Shown here: positions 1-5,532 of the stretch, piece by piece
Numbering within the stretch: position 1 is the stretch's first letter
Layout of the letters: each line of letters opens with the position of its first letter
Origin: Anaerolineae bacterium
Lineage (GTDB): Bacteria > Chloroflexota > Anaerolineae > J102
DNA length: 8,723 nucleotides
Assembly: GCA_026985975.1 (NCBI GenBank)
Contig: JALSPL010000418.1
Location: 1-8,723, forward strand
Direction of reading: 5' to 3'
Notes under the pieces: model-generated
Databases searched by the model: none
Told to the model about the DNA's origin: nothing
Seen by the model: only the letters and a program-made list of their open reading frames with translations
Made by a program: the position numbers and the translations under genes

Positions 1-273
1 TGCATGACCCTGCTCAGCTCCAACATCCTGCTGGCGCATCCCGATGACGCGGAAACGCGCCTGCAACAGGAGATCGAGGCGCTGCTTGAGGCGGTCAAAA
101 CGCTGGATGCGCATCTCATCATCGTCTCCAACGAGGTGGGGCTGGGCCTGGCGCCCGACAACGCCCTGGGCCGGGCCTATCGCGATCTGTTGGGGCGGGC
201 CAATCAGACCCTGGCCCGGGCCGCGGATGAAGTCATCTTCATGGTGGCGGGCCTGCCTTTGCGCATCAAATAA
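1..273 (+). CDS. cobU: Adenosylcobinamide kinase / adenosylcobinamide-phosphate guanylyltransferase, 3' part
   Basis: CobU phosphorylates adenosylcobinamide and then transfers GMP to it, making adenosylcobinamide-GDP for the nucleotide loop of vitamin B12; it is cytoplasmic. Only the last 90 residues lie in the window, and the frame is open at the left edge. The visible part begins Cys-Met-Thr-Leu and continues SSNILLA, matching the family's DC-T-W-SN segment. It then has the strongly diagnostic stretch VSNEVGLGLAPDNALGR, followed by RDLLGRANQTLA and the C-terminal AGLPLRIK. The P-loop and GTP/ATP-binding N-terminus are outside the window. The methionine at position 4 is internal, not a start. 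The gene converges on vapC with a 40-base gap and no obvious terminator between them. No other cobalamin gene is visible here. Confidence 0.95.
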   Translation, partial: CMTLLSSNILLAHPDDAETRLQQEIEALLEAVKTLDAHLIIVSNEVGLGLAPDNALGRAYRDLLGRANQTLARAADEVIFMVAGLPLRIK

Positions 274-313
274 GCCATCGACACCACCCTCTACGATTAT
301 CTATCAAGCAGGC

Positions 314-706
314 TCAATCCAGACTGGGAGGATACGGTAACAACTGTAAGCCTTCTATGAAACGATAATCCCGTTGATTTTTTGATACGAAAGAAAACTG
401 GTATTCCAAAGCCGTTGCTGCAATCAAAGCATCAGGGATCAATAAGCCATGGCTCAATCGGTATTTCTTCAGGAGCGTTACAGCCCTAATCGAAACCGAT
501 TCACCCAAAGGCAGAATCTCGAACCGCTTCAAAAATTTCTCTACAACGCTTTGTTCTCGTTTATTTCGACACCCCACCATCAGTTCCATCTCAGTGATGA
601 TGCTAATAGCGACGTTTTCATGATTTTCCAGCATCTGTAGGTAGTGCGTCGCCAATTTATCTCCCCGCCCGACATCGATCAAAATGTCGGTATCCAAAAG
701 CGTCAC
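314..706 (-). CDS. vapC: PIN-domain ribonuclease toxin, VapC family
   Basis: This is probably the toxin of a type II toxin-antitoxin pair, a Mg-dependent RNase that VapC relatives use on tRNA or rRNA. Numbering from the GTG at 706 (130 residues), the PIN-domain acids are present: D5 in LLDTDILID, E41 in ITEMEL, D92 in IPDALIAATA and D113 in NQRDY. Length is usual for VapC. Start choice: the frame is open to an ATG at 733 and a GTG at 712 that overlaps the antitoxin stop as GTGA. However, a strong GGGGGAG Shine-Dalgarno lies 5 bases before the GTG at 706, and that start puts LLDTD at the N-terminus as in typical VapC proteins. The gene directly follows the antitoxin gene, so translation is probably coupled. 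Base composition is visibly more AT-rich than the flanking cobU and metB genes, suggesting acquisition. The family call is firm; the RNA target is unknown. Confidence 0.9.
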   Translation of the reverse strand: MTLLDTDILIDVGRGDKLATHYLQMLENHENVAISIITEMELMVGCRNKREQSVVEKFLKRFEILPLGESVSIRAVTLLKKYRLSHGLLIPDALIAATALEYQFSFVSKNQRDYRFIEGLQLLPYPPSLD

Positions 707-718
707 TTTCACTCCCCC
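707..718 (-). promoter_or_regulatory. Ribosome binding site deciding the vapC start
   Basis: On the minus strand GGGGGAG (712-718) lies inside the last codons of the antitoxin gene, 5 bases before GTG at 706-704. The other candidate starts, ATG at 733 and GTG at 712, have no comparably spaced purine tract. The site supports the 706 start and reinitiation after the antitoxin stop at 711-709. Confidence 0.6.
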
Positions 719-951
719 ACCGGGATTCGCCATTCTCTAATGCGCATATCTCGCACCCAGAGATTGCTGTCGTTCATATCCTTGCGATTTCTCCAAAGTC
801 CGACGAATTCTTCATCTTTCAGCTCGCCAGCGGGGGCGTTTCGTTTGAAAATGCGATAACGCGTTTCCAGAAACGTAACGAATTCCACTACTTGTTGTTG
901 AGCTTCGGGGGGCAGTGTTTCGATCTTTTTTAGCAGGGCTTGCTGAGACAT
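709..951 (-). CDS. Antitoxin of the VapBC-type pair, DUF2281-like
   Basis: This 80-residue protein starts at ATG 951 and lies directly upstream of vapC, in the antitoxin-then-toxin order usual for vapBC. The N-terminal half, roughly residues 5-32 (LLKKIETLPPEAQQQVVEF then FLETRY), matches the short helical DUF2281 type often found as a partner of PIN toxins. The C-terminal half, about residues 33-80, is charged and rich in W, R and D (GLWRNRKD, DSNLWVRDMR), as expected of a segment that wraps the toxin active site. No AbrB or ribbon-helix-helix motif is evident, so the DNA-binding mode is uncertain. The purine stretch before the start (AGGCGAT) is only a weak Shine-Dalgarno. The antitoxin assignment rests mainly on the DUF2281-like segment and the coupling with vapC. 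Confidence 0.82.
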   Translation of the reverse strand: MSQQALLKKIETLPPEAQQQVVEFVTFLETRYRIFKRNAPAGELKDEEFVGLWRNRKDMNDSNLWVRDMRIREWRIPVGE

Positions 952-964
952 GGTTTATCGCCTG

Positions 965-980
965 AATAACCGCTATTATG
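965..980 (-). promoter_or_regulatory. Possible -10 box and operator of the vapBC pair
   Basis: On the minus strand CATAAT (975-980) is a five-of-six match to TATAAT, placed to start RNA about 17 bases before the antitoxin ATG. It overlaps an imperfect palindrome, AATAaCcGcTATT (965-977), a natural place for an autoregulatory TA complex to bind. No convincing -35 was found 16-18 bases upstream. Tentative. Confidence 0.3.
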
Positions 981-990
981 CTGCAAAGAG

Positions 991-1033
991 CATCGTCATT
1001 ATGTTTTTTGAGCGAAAATCAACAATGACGATG
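991..1033. repeat. Inverted repeat upstream of the vapBC pair
   Basis: CATCGTCATT (991-1000) and AATGACGATG (1024-1033) form a perfect 10-base inverted repeat around a 23-base spacer. The spacer has a smaller TTTT...AAAA pairing (1006-1009 with 1015-1018). It lies between the 3' end of the nucleotidyltransferase gene and the start of the antitoxin gene, over the region where the antitoxin's -35 would be. It could be a transcription end signal for the metB operon or a regulator site. No uridine run follows the stem on either strand, which argues against a standard Rho-independent terminator. Confidence 0.55.
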
Positions 1034-1077
1034 TGGAACTTACAGGAAAATCAGCATTTTATTCATTGTATCATGTC

Positions 1078-1560
1078 CTAGCAAATCCGCAAATACTGCC
1101 CGATGAGCGCGGCTTTGTCATGGCGGCCCATGCTGCGATAGGCCTCCTCCTCGTAATCGAGAGAAAGGGTGGGGATGCGCATTTCGGCCACCTGGATGGT
1201 GAGTCGCAGCGCCGCCAGATTGGGCGGCTCCTCCCAGCCGTCCTCTTCATCCCGGTGCTGCATGTCGCCCATCACTTCCATCTTGACGCCGTCGATGTCG
1301 AACACGGCGAACCAGGAGCGGGTGTGCTCGCTTTCCCAAAAGGTGGGGGCTTTCACCATTTCGTCGGCGAAGAGGCGGGCGAATGTCTCCACGCCCGTGC
1401 GGTCGGTCTGGATGTCGATGTCGTGCGGGGTGAGGGGAATGCCCTTGATGGCCAGCCCGGCGCTGCCCGTCAGCACCCAGACCACATCGCTTTCCGCCAG
1501 CCGGGCGGTGATTTTGCGCAGCGCTTCTACAAATTCGGGGGGAAGCATGGAAGCGCTCAT
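1078..1560 (-). CDS. Small nucleotidyltransferase-fold protein, coupled to metB
   Basis: This 160-residue protein appears to carry a DNA polymerase beta-type nucleotidyltransferase core. Residues 31-35 (TGSAG) supply the G-S helix-turn motif, and D47 and D49 in PHDIDIQTD form the metal-binding D-x-D pair. E95 in the strand VKMEVMGD may be the third acid, though Asp is more usual. Relatives include antitoxins of AbiE/MNT modules, nucleotide-transfer resistance enzymes and uncharacterised NTases; the substrate cannot be told from sequence. The frame is open well upstream, but ATG 1560 is the best start: it overlaps the metB stop as ATGA and has GGAGG 4 bases before it. The two genes are therefore probably translationally coupled and share the SAM-riboswitch control. 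No HEPN or AbiEii-type toxin partner is adjacent, so a toxin-antitoxin role is not supported. Confidence 0.8.
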   Translation of the reverse strand: MSASMLPPEFVEALRKITARLAESDVVWVLTGSAGLAIKGIPLTPHDIDIQTDRTGVETFARLFADEMVKAPTFWESEHTRSWFAVFDIDGVKMEVMGDMQHRDEEDGWEEPPNLAALRLTIQVAEMRIPTLSLDYEEEAYRSMGRHDKAALIGQYLRIC

Positions 1561-2810
1561 ACCGCCTCCAAAGCCTGCGCCAGATCGGCGATCAAGTCCG
1601 CCGCGTCTTCGATGCCCAGGGCCAGGCGGATGAGCTCGTCGCTGATGCCCAGGGCCCGTCGCTGCGCGGGTGGCATGTCGAAGTAGGACATGATCGCGGG
1701 CTGAATGACCAGGGTGTCCACGCCGCCCAATGAGGGGGCGATGTGCGCCAGGCGCAGCGCATCCACGAAACGGGAGGCCGCGGGCCCGTCGCCCGCGATC
1801 TCGAAGCTGACCACGCCGCCGAAGCCGGACATCTGTCGGCGGGCCACGGCATGATCTGGGTGCGAACTCAGGCCCGGATACCACACCCGCCCGATTTTGG
1901 GATGTTCTTCCAGGAAGCGGGCCACGGCCAGGCCCGACGCGTTCTGGCGCTGCACCCGCAGGCCCAGGGTTTGCAGCCCGCGGTTGATCTGGTAAGCGGT
2001 GGCGGGATCGACGACGGCGCCGAACAGGGCGTGGCTCTCTCGCAGTCGGGCGATGAGTTCGGCCCCGCCCACGATGGTTCCGGCCAGCAGGTCGTTGTGC
2101 CCGGCCAGATATTTGGTGACGCTATGGATGACCAGATCGATGCCCAGGGCCAGGGGCTGCTGGTTGAGGGGCGTGGCGAAGGTGCTGTCGATGAGGGTGA
2201 GGATGCCGCGGGGGCGGGCGATTTGGGCCAGGCCCGCCAGATCCACACAGCGCAGGAAGGGGTTGGTGGGCGTTTCCGCCAGAATGAGACGGGTGTTGGG
2301 GCGAATGGCCCGCTCGATGGCGGCCAGATCGCCCGAAGGCGTGGTGGTGGCCTCGACGCCGTAGCGTTGCAAAAAATCGTTGACGAACACCCGGGTGCGG
2401 TGATAGGCGTCATCCCCCACGATGAGATGATCCCCGGCCTGCAACAGCAGCAACAAGGGGATGGTGATAGCGGCCATACCCGAACTCAGCAACAGGGCGT
2501 CCTCCCCGCCCTCCAGCGCGGCCAGTCGTTTTTCCACCGCCCGCACCGTGGGATTGCCATAGCGCCCATACTCCCGCCTATCTTGCGCGCTATCCGATTC
2601 TTTGTACGCGATGAGATCGGCGGTATCGTGAAAAGTGTAGGCAGCGGATTGAACAATGGGCGGGGTGAGGCTGTTGAATCCCTTGCGCATGGGTGCGCCC
2701 GCGTGCAGCACGCGGGTGCTGGGCCCGGGCGCAGCATCCGGCTCAGATTTGTGGCCGTTGCCATTGACGCGGGCGGAAGGCTGGATTGTCGTCGTTGTCA
2801 GGGGTCGCAT
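1557..2810 (-). CDS. metB: Cystathionine gamma-synthase-type PLP enzyme (methionine pathway)
   Basis: This 417-residue trans-sulfuration enzyme (Cys/Met metabolism PLP family) probably joins an activated homoserine to cysteine to give cystathionine. Visible landmarks are the phosphate-contacting YGRYGNPT (81-88), SSGMAA (109-114), Y136 near the cofactor ring, ETPTNPF (179-185), D208 pairing with the PLP nitrogen, and the Schiff-base K233 in HSVTKYLAGHNDLLAG. SLGGVDTL (360-367) and R395, in the C-terminal substrate-carboxylate region, follow. Blocks such as NPFLRCVD, FATPLNQ, GFGGVVSFEI and QPAIMSY resemble plant-type cystathionine gamma-synthase. About 30 N-terminal residues (TTTT, NGNGH) precede the fold and look disordered. 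ATG 2810 has GGAGG 5 bases upstream. The SAM-I riboswitch in the leader supports a biosynthetic role over a gamma-lyase one. Sequence alone does not distinguish O-acetyl-, O-succinyl- or O-phosphohomoserine as substrate. Confidence 0.9.
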   Translation of the reverse strand: MRPLTTTTIQPSARVNGNGHKSEPDAAPGPSTRVLHAGAPMRKGFNSLTPPIVQSAAYTFHDTADLIAYKESDSAQDRREYGRYGNPTVRAVEKRLAALEGGEDALLLSSGMAAITIPLLLLLQAGDHLIVGDDAYHRTRVFVNDFLQRYGVEATTTPSGDLAAIERAIRPNTRLILAETPTNPFLRCVDLAGLAQIARPRGILTLIDSTFATPLNQQPLALGIDLVIHSVTKYLAGHNDLLAGTIVGGAELIARLRESHALFGAVVDPATAYQINRGLQTLGLRVQRQNASGLAVARFLEEHPKIGRVWYPGLSSHPDHAVARRQMSGFGGVVSFEIAGDGPAASRFVDALRLAHIAPSLGGVDTLVIQPAIMSYFDMPPAQRRALGISDELIRLALGIEDAADLIADLAQALEAV

Positions 2811-2830
2811 AGATGCCTCCGGAATGTGAG

Positions 2831-2922
2831 GATCAATGACTGATGATTAAAGATTAAAGCGTTCTTTCCCGAAGCGGGCTGTTTGTCTCTTTAATCATCA
2901 ATCCATTAATCATCGATCATCC
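2831..2922. repeat. Inverted array of 7-base repeats in the metB leader
   Basis: The left arm reads as four 7-base units GATCAAT, GACTGAT, GATTAAA, GATTAAA (2831-2858). The right arm read on the minus strand gives GATCGAT, GATTAAT, (G) GATTGAT, GATTAAA (2918-2890). The arms share a perfect 13-base inverted repeat, TGATGATTAAAGA (2841-2853) with its complement at 2888-2900. The spacer contains a small CCCG-AAG-CGGG hairpin (2868-2878). In the metB mRNA the region could fold into a long stem between the riboswitch terminator and the ribosome binding site. It encodes nothing recognisable and resembles a dispersed intergenic repeat. Confidence 0.7.
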
Positions 2923-2946
2923 AAAGAGGCGACGCTCGGCGGCCAA

Positions 2947-2978
2947 TAAAAAAACAGACCTCCGGGCGAGAGGTCTGT
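2947..2978 (-). terminator. Rho-independent terminator of the SAM-I riboswitch
   Basis: On the minus strand ACAGACCTC (2978-2970) pairs perfectly with GAGGTCTGT (2962-2954) across a 7-base loop, followed by a run of seven T (2954-2948). It lies just downstream of the aptamer and about 140 bases before the metB start codon, so it serves as the expression platform. The 5' arm lies within 2982-2968, which can instead pair with 3008-2994 (GAGAGGATTGTCAGA), the 3' strand of aptamer helix P1 and the bases after it. That pairing has one A-A mismatch and two G-U pairs and would act as the antiterminator. Confidence 0.92.
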
Positions 2979-3001
2979 CAAAAAATGCTGCGATCTGACA
3001 A

Positions 3002-3112
3002 TCCTCTCATCGTCCAGAATCATACTCTGTCCGGCATTGGCACCTGGAACGCAATTGTCCTGGTTGCCGAGGCTTCATCGGGCCGGTCCCTCCGCCTCTC
3101 TGGATAAGAAGA
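3002..3112 (-). ncRNA. SAM-I (S-box) riboswitch aptamer controlling metB
   Basis: The minus strand carries the S-box signature in order: CTTATCCAGAGAGG at the 5' side, AGGGA, GGCCCGATGAAGCC, GGCAACC, then AGGTGCCAAT, and GATGAG at the 3' side. Helix P1 forms between TCTTCTTATC (3112-3103) and GATGAGAGGA (3011-3002). P2 uses GAGGC with GCCTC; P3 closes with ACC and GGT. The aptamer binds S-adenosylmethionine. Ligand binding stabilises P1, which frees the downstream terminator arm and stops transcription before metB. Without SAM, the 3' side of P1 joins the antiterminator. The location in front of a methionine-pathway gene fits the class. Open reading frames crossing this stretch are not genes. 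Confidence 0.95.
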
Positions 3113-3170
3113 ATTGTTGTTGTATTCGTTTGAGATGCCCGCGGACGGGCGCTTGTTTCAAAGTTGCGGC

Positions 3171-3199
3171 ATTCTAGCACAGAACCAGATGGGATGCAA
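3171..3199 (-). promoter_or_regulatory. Sigma70-type promoter of the riboswitch-metB transcript
   Basis: On the minus strand TTGCAT (3199-3194) and TAGAAT (3176-3171) are separated by exactly 17 bases. The -10 matches TATAAT at five of six positions; the -35 matches at three. Transcription would start near 3164, about 50 bases before the aptamer, after a small GCCCG/CGGGC hairpin (3150-3137). The site lies in the gap after the stop of the 219-residue gene. Confidence 0.6.
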
Positions 3200-3229
3200 G
3201 TCGGCCGCAAAAGCGTCCAGCCTGAGTCC

Positions 3230-3889
3230 TCACACCTGCATCCCGCCCACGCACATCTCATAAAGGGGAATCAGGGCCAGCAGGATGGGCAGGAGCCGCT
3301 CCGCGGCTGTCTCGCCCCAGCGGATGGCTTTTTCGGGAGCGACCTCTGTGAATAACGCCAATTGCACCGAACCGTCGGCTGGCAGTTCGGAGATGCGAAA
3401 GGGGATATCATTAAGGATGGAGGCGCTGGGCAGCGTGCAGGCCTCGCGCCAGGTGAGCGCATCCTTCTCGAAGCGCCAGCAGCCCCCCAGCGCCCCGCCC
3501 AGGCTGGTGGTCATATCGGTGAGGGTGAGAGGATAAACGCTGAGCAAATGCACGATCATGGCCAAAACGGCAGGATCGTACGTCAGCCGGAAGCGAAAGC
3601 GATCCCAGTGTTCGCCACTGCCGTGGATCAGCAGGCCCCATTGCAACGCCGAGGGAGACGCCGAGACAAAGAGATGCGCCTGCGGGGGTTTGGGTGGAAA
3701 ATGATATTCGGCCCGGCGGGCGATGTGGATGCTGTTGGAGCCAGGAACGCCCCATGTCTCATAATGCCGCCCATACACTTTGCGCAAGCCCCGCCGCAAC
3801 TCACCGCCCAGCGCCCGCCGATGCCGCCAATGCGTGCCGCGCACAGCTATGCTGAAGTCTTTTTCTCGAAAGCCGGTAAAGGAGTCCAT
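3230..3889 (-). CDS. Unrecognised conserved-looking protein, 219 residues
   Basis: I do not recognise this family. The 219-residue product starts at ATG 3889, with GGGAG 7 bases upstream, and has third-position G/C bias on its own strand, which supports real coding. It has a basic N-terminal region (residues 1-45, e.g. HWRHRRALGGELRRG) and an aromatic, Pro-rich middle with ARRAEYHFPPKPP (about 57-69). HGSGEHWDRF follows (about 89-98), and the C-terminal tail is hydrophobic (LLPILLALIPLYEM, near 199-212) and could be a buried helix or a single membrane segment. There is no signal peptide and no catalytic motif I can name. The opening GFREKDF recalls the start of DUF1054/YktB-like proteins, but the match is faint and should not be relied on. 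It is divergent from the lipoprotein gene, and its stop lies 30 bases before the metB promoter. Confidence 0.7.
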   Translation of the reverse strand: MDSFTGFREKDFSIAVRGTHWRHRRALGGELRRGLRKVYGRHYETWGVPGSNSIHIARRAEYHFPPKPPQAHLFVSASPSALQWGLLIHGSGEHWDRFRFRLTYDPAVLAMIVHLLSVYPLTLTDMTTSLGGALGGCWRFEKDALTWREACTLPSASILNDIPFRISELPADGSVQLALFTEVAPEKAIRWGETAAERLLPILLALIPLYEMCVGGMQV

Positions 3890-3932
3890 CTATTTCTCCC
3901 GGGAACTGGAAGGGACGGGCGCTGATAGTACA

Positions 3933-3961
3933 AGTTTAGCACAGCTTGTAGCCTCGGGCAA
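3933..3961 (-). promoter_or_regulatory. Candidate promoter of the 219-residue protein gene
   Basis: On the minus strand TTGCCC (3961-3956) and TAAACT (3938-3933) are 17 bases apart, each matching its consensus at four of six positions. RNA would begin near 3926, giving a leader of about 37 bases before the ATG at 3889. It sits back to back with the lipoprotein promoter at 3971-3999. Confidence 0.4.
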
Positions 3962-3970
3962 CGAGTGTTT

Positions 3971-3999
3971 TTGCAACGATTTTCCATAACGAGTAAGAT
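3971..3999 (+). promoter_or_regulatory. Candidate promoter of the lipoprotein gene
   Basis: TTGCAA (3971-3976) and TAAGAT (3994-3999) are 17 bases apart, each matching consensus at four of six positions. Transcription from about 4006 would exclude the in-frame ATGs at 3965 and 4001, which supports the ATG at 4046 as the true start of the lipoprotein. Confidence 0.45.
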
Positions 4000-4045
4000 T
4001 ATGCCACGCATTGCTCTTTTCCCCTTCCCCCATCTGGATGCTGCC

Positions 4046-5530
4046 ATGAAAAGATGCTCCCCCGCCATGATTCTCCTCCTCGTTGCGCTGGTTCTCAGCG
4101 GTTGCGCTTTCGATCTGCCTCTTACCACGCCCGAGCCGGTGATGCTGGTCACCTCTGCGCCGGTCGCGGAGACAGCATTGCCAACGGTGGTCGGACTACA
4201 GGATGAAACGACGCCCGCAGCGTCGCTCGACCTCACTGCTACGCCCGAACCCACAGCTATCCCCGCACCAGCGCATCCCACCATCACCGAGACGCTGGCC
4301 GCGGGGCTGACCTATGTGGAATCAGGATTCAGGCTGACTCTGCCCCCTCTTGACAGCTTCACCCCGACGACGCCGCCCGAATTGAACAGCGTCCAGATCG
4401 AGCAGGCCCTGGCCAGCGGCGATTGGCTGGCGGTCATCAGCTCGGCGGGATGGAACGAAAATGGACAGGGATTCCGCACAGTGATTATCAGCAATGACAG
4501 CGGCAAAGAGACCATGCGCTGGTGGGGGCGGGTGGATGCGCGCGGGCTGGCATCGACCACAGTTTTTACGGGCATGCCCCGGCCAAAATCCAAAAAAGCC
4601 AATGGCATGATCGGTAAAATCGTTCCTTTGCCCAATGGCAGCGCCTATCCCCGCTATTTCGAGAACGAAAAGGGGCAGCGGTTTGGCATCGCCAGCAACA
4701 AGAAAGCCATCAGCGACCTGCTGGAAAATATGACCGAGGCGGACGGACGCATTCAGGTGTGGGGCGAGATTCGTTATGCGGTGAATGATTACAACGGGCG
4801 ACGCATTTTGGTGCGCAAGTATGATCTGAAAGACGCAGAGTCAGAGACGATCCTGGCCCGGGCGCAAGCTGACGCCGCGCCGCCCGCTTCTGAATCGGAC
4901 GCCATCGATCTGGGCCCCATCGCCATCGTTTATCAACCCAAACCGCAGGCCATCATTCATGGTCAGGCGCAGGTGGCGGGTGAGGTGGACAATCCCGCCG
5001 GGGATCATGTCATCGTGCGGGTGGAAAATGCCGTGGGCCAGACGCTGGGGGAAACCACCAGCCACCTGAGGCCAACCCAGGACGCCGCCGCCTCGTTTGC
5101 CGCGGTCGTCCCCTTCACCGATCCGCCCGGTCTCAGCAATGGCCGCATCGCCATTTATGCGCCCGACGCGGCCAGCGGCCAGCCGCAACTGCTGGGCTGG
5201 CAGGAAGTGCGCTTTGCCGGAGACGTGGGCGACAGGCGCGTGACCATCGTGCAGCCGGAATCGGGCGCGGCCATCCGCGGCAAAATTCAGGTGGCGGGCC
5301 GGGCGCAGAACATCCCCTCGGGCGTGCTGCTGGTGCGAGTGGAGGACGCCGCGGGGACAGTGATGGGCAAGGCCCGGGCCAAAATCAATGCGGAGGGCGG
5401 CTGGCGCACCGGCATCCAGTTCCGTCGCCCCAAAACCGCGCGGCCGGGCGTCATCGCCATCTACGACATCAATCCCGATAACGATTCTCTCATCCTGCTG
5501 GCCCAAACCCCGGTGTGGCTGAAGCGATGA
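4046..5530 (+). CDS. Secreted lipoprotein with two tandem Gmad2/Ig-like domains
   Basis: This 494-residue protein is probably anchored to the outer face of the membrane. The start at 4046 gives a classic lipoprotein signal: MKRCSPAM, a hydrophobic core and lipobox LSGC with lipidated Cys20. The frame is open to 3965, but the longer form would bury the signal. Residues 21-83 form a Pro/Thr/Ala-rich linker (TTPEP, TATPEPTAIPAP). Residues about 113-262 are a distinct domain ending in an OB-like strand pair (RIQVWGEIRYAVNDYNG, RRILVRKYDL). Two copies of a roughly 95-residue Ig-like repeat follow, about 292-391 and 398-493. Each shows the Gmad2 pattern: I-V-x-QP start, an I-G-x-x-Q-V-A-G turn, V-R-V-E strand with G, then G-x-I-A-I-Y. 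Gmad2 domains occur in spore-germination and cell-surface proteins; here surface binding is inferred. The gene ends 2 bases from the convergent hicB stop, with no terminator between them. Confidence 0.85.
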   Translation: MKRCSPAMILLLVALVLSGCAFDLPLTTPEPVMLVTSAPVAETALPTVVGLQDETTPAASLDLTATPEPTAIPAPAHPTITETLAAGLTYVESGFRLTLPPLDSFTPTTPPELNSVQIEQALASGDWLAVISSAGWNENGQGFRTVIISNDSGKETMRWWGRVDARGLASTTVFTGMPRPKSKKANGMIGKIVPLPNGSAYPRYFENEKGQRFGIASNKKAISDLLENMTEADGRIQVWGEIRYAVNDYNGRRILVRKYDLKDAESETILARAQADAAPPASESDAIDLGPIAIVYQPKPQAIIHGQAQVAGEVDNPAGDHVIVRVENAVGQTLGETTSHLRPTQDAAASFAAVVPFTDPPGLSNGRIAIYAPDAASGQPQLLGWQEVRFAGDVGDRRVTIVQPESGAAIRGKIQVAGRAQNIPSGVLLVRVEDAAGTVMGKARAKINAEGGWRTGIQFRRPKTARPGVIAIYDINPDNDSLILLAQTPVWLKR

Positions 5531-5532
5531 TG

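Noticed and set aside
274..313. Continuation into a second cobalamin gene such as cobT after cobU
   Set aside because: Only 40 bases separate cobU from the convergent vapC stop, and no coding continues on the plus strand.
1078..1560. Antitoxin half of an AbiE-type toxin-antitoxin pair
   Set aside because: The neighbour is metB, and no AbiEii or HEPN partner is present on either side.
1033..1686. 217-codon plus-strand open frame opposite the nucleotidyltransferase gene
   Set aside because: It crosses the metB/nucleotidyltransferase junction antisense, has no ribosome binding site and no recognisable motif.
1561..1884. Longer N-terminus for the nucleotidyltransferase (frame open to 1884)
   Set aside because: The extra stretch is an out-of-frame reading of metB with Arg/Gly/Pro-rich translation. 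ATG 1560 has a good ribosome binding site and the ATGA overlap.
1743..2843. 366-codon plus-strand open frame opposite metB
   Set aside because: It is antisense to a gene with all trans-sulfuration enzyme motifs. Its translation is low-complexity (Q, G, H rich) with no family motif, the usual mirror of strong third-position G/C bias.
2831..2922. CRISPR array
   Set aside because: Units are only 7 bases, with no unique spacers and no cas genes. The arms are inverted rather than direct.
3002..3112. T-box or other leader attenuator instead of a riboswitch
   Set aside because: There is no T-box TGG-pairing bulge sequence or specifier loop, whereas the S-box core segments occur in the right order and spacing.
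3007..3261. 84-codon minus-strand open frame in the metB leader
   Set aside because: It runs through the promoter and the structured SAM-I aptamer. Base conservation there is explained by RNA structure, not by protein coding.
3965..4045. Longer N-terminus for the lipoprotein (ATG at 3965 or 4001)
   Set aside because: It would place 15-27 residues before a perfect lipoprotein signal, lacks ribosome binding sites, and overlaps the candidate promoter.
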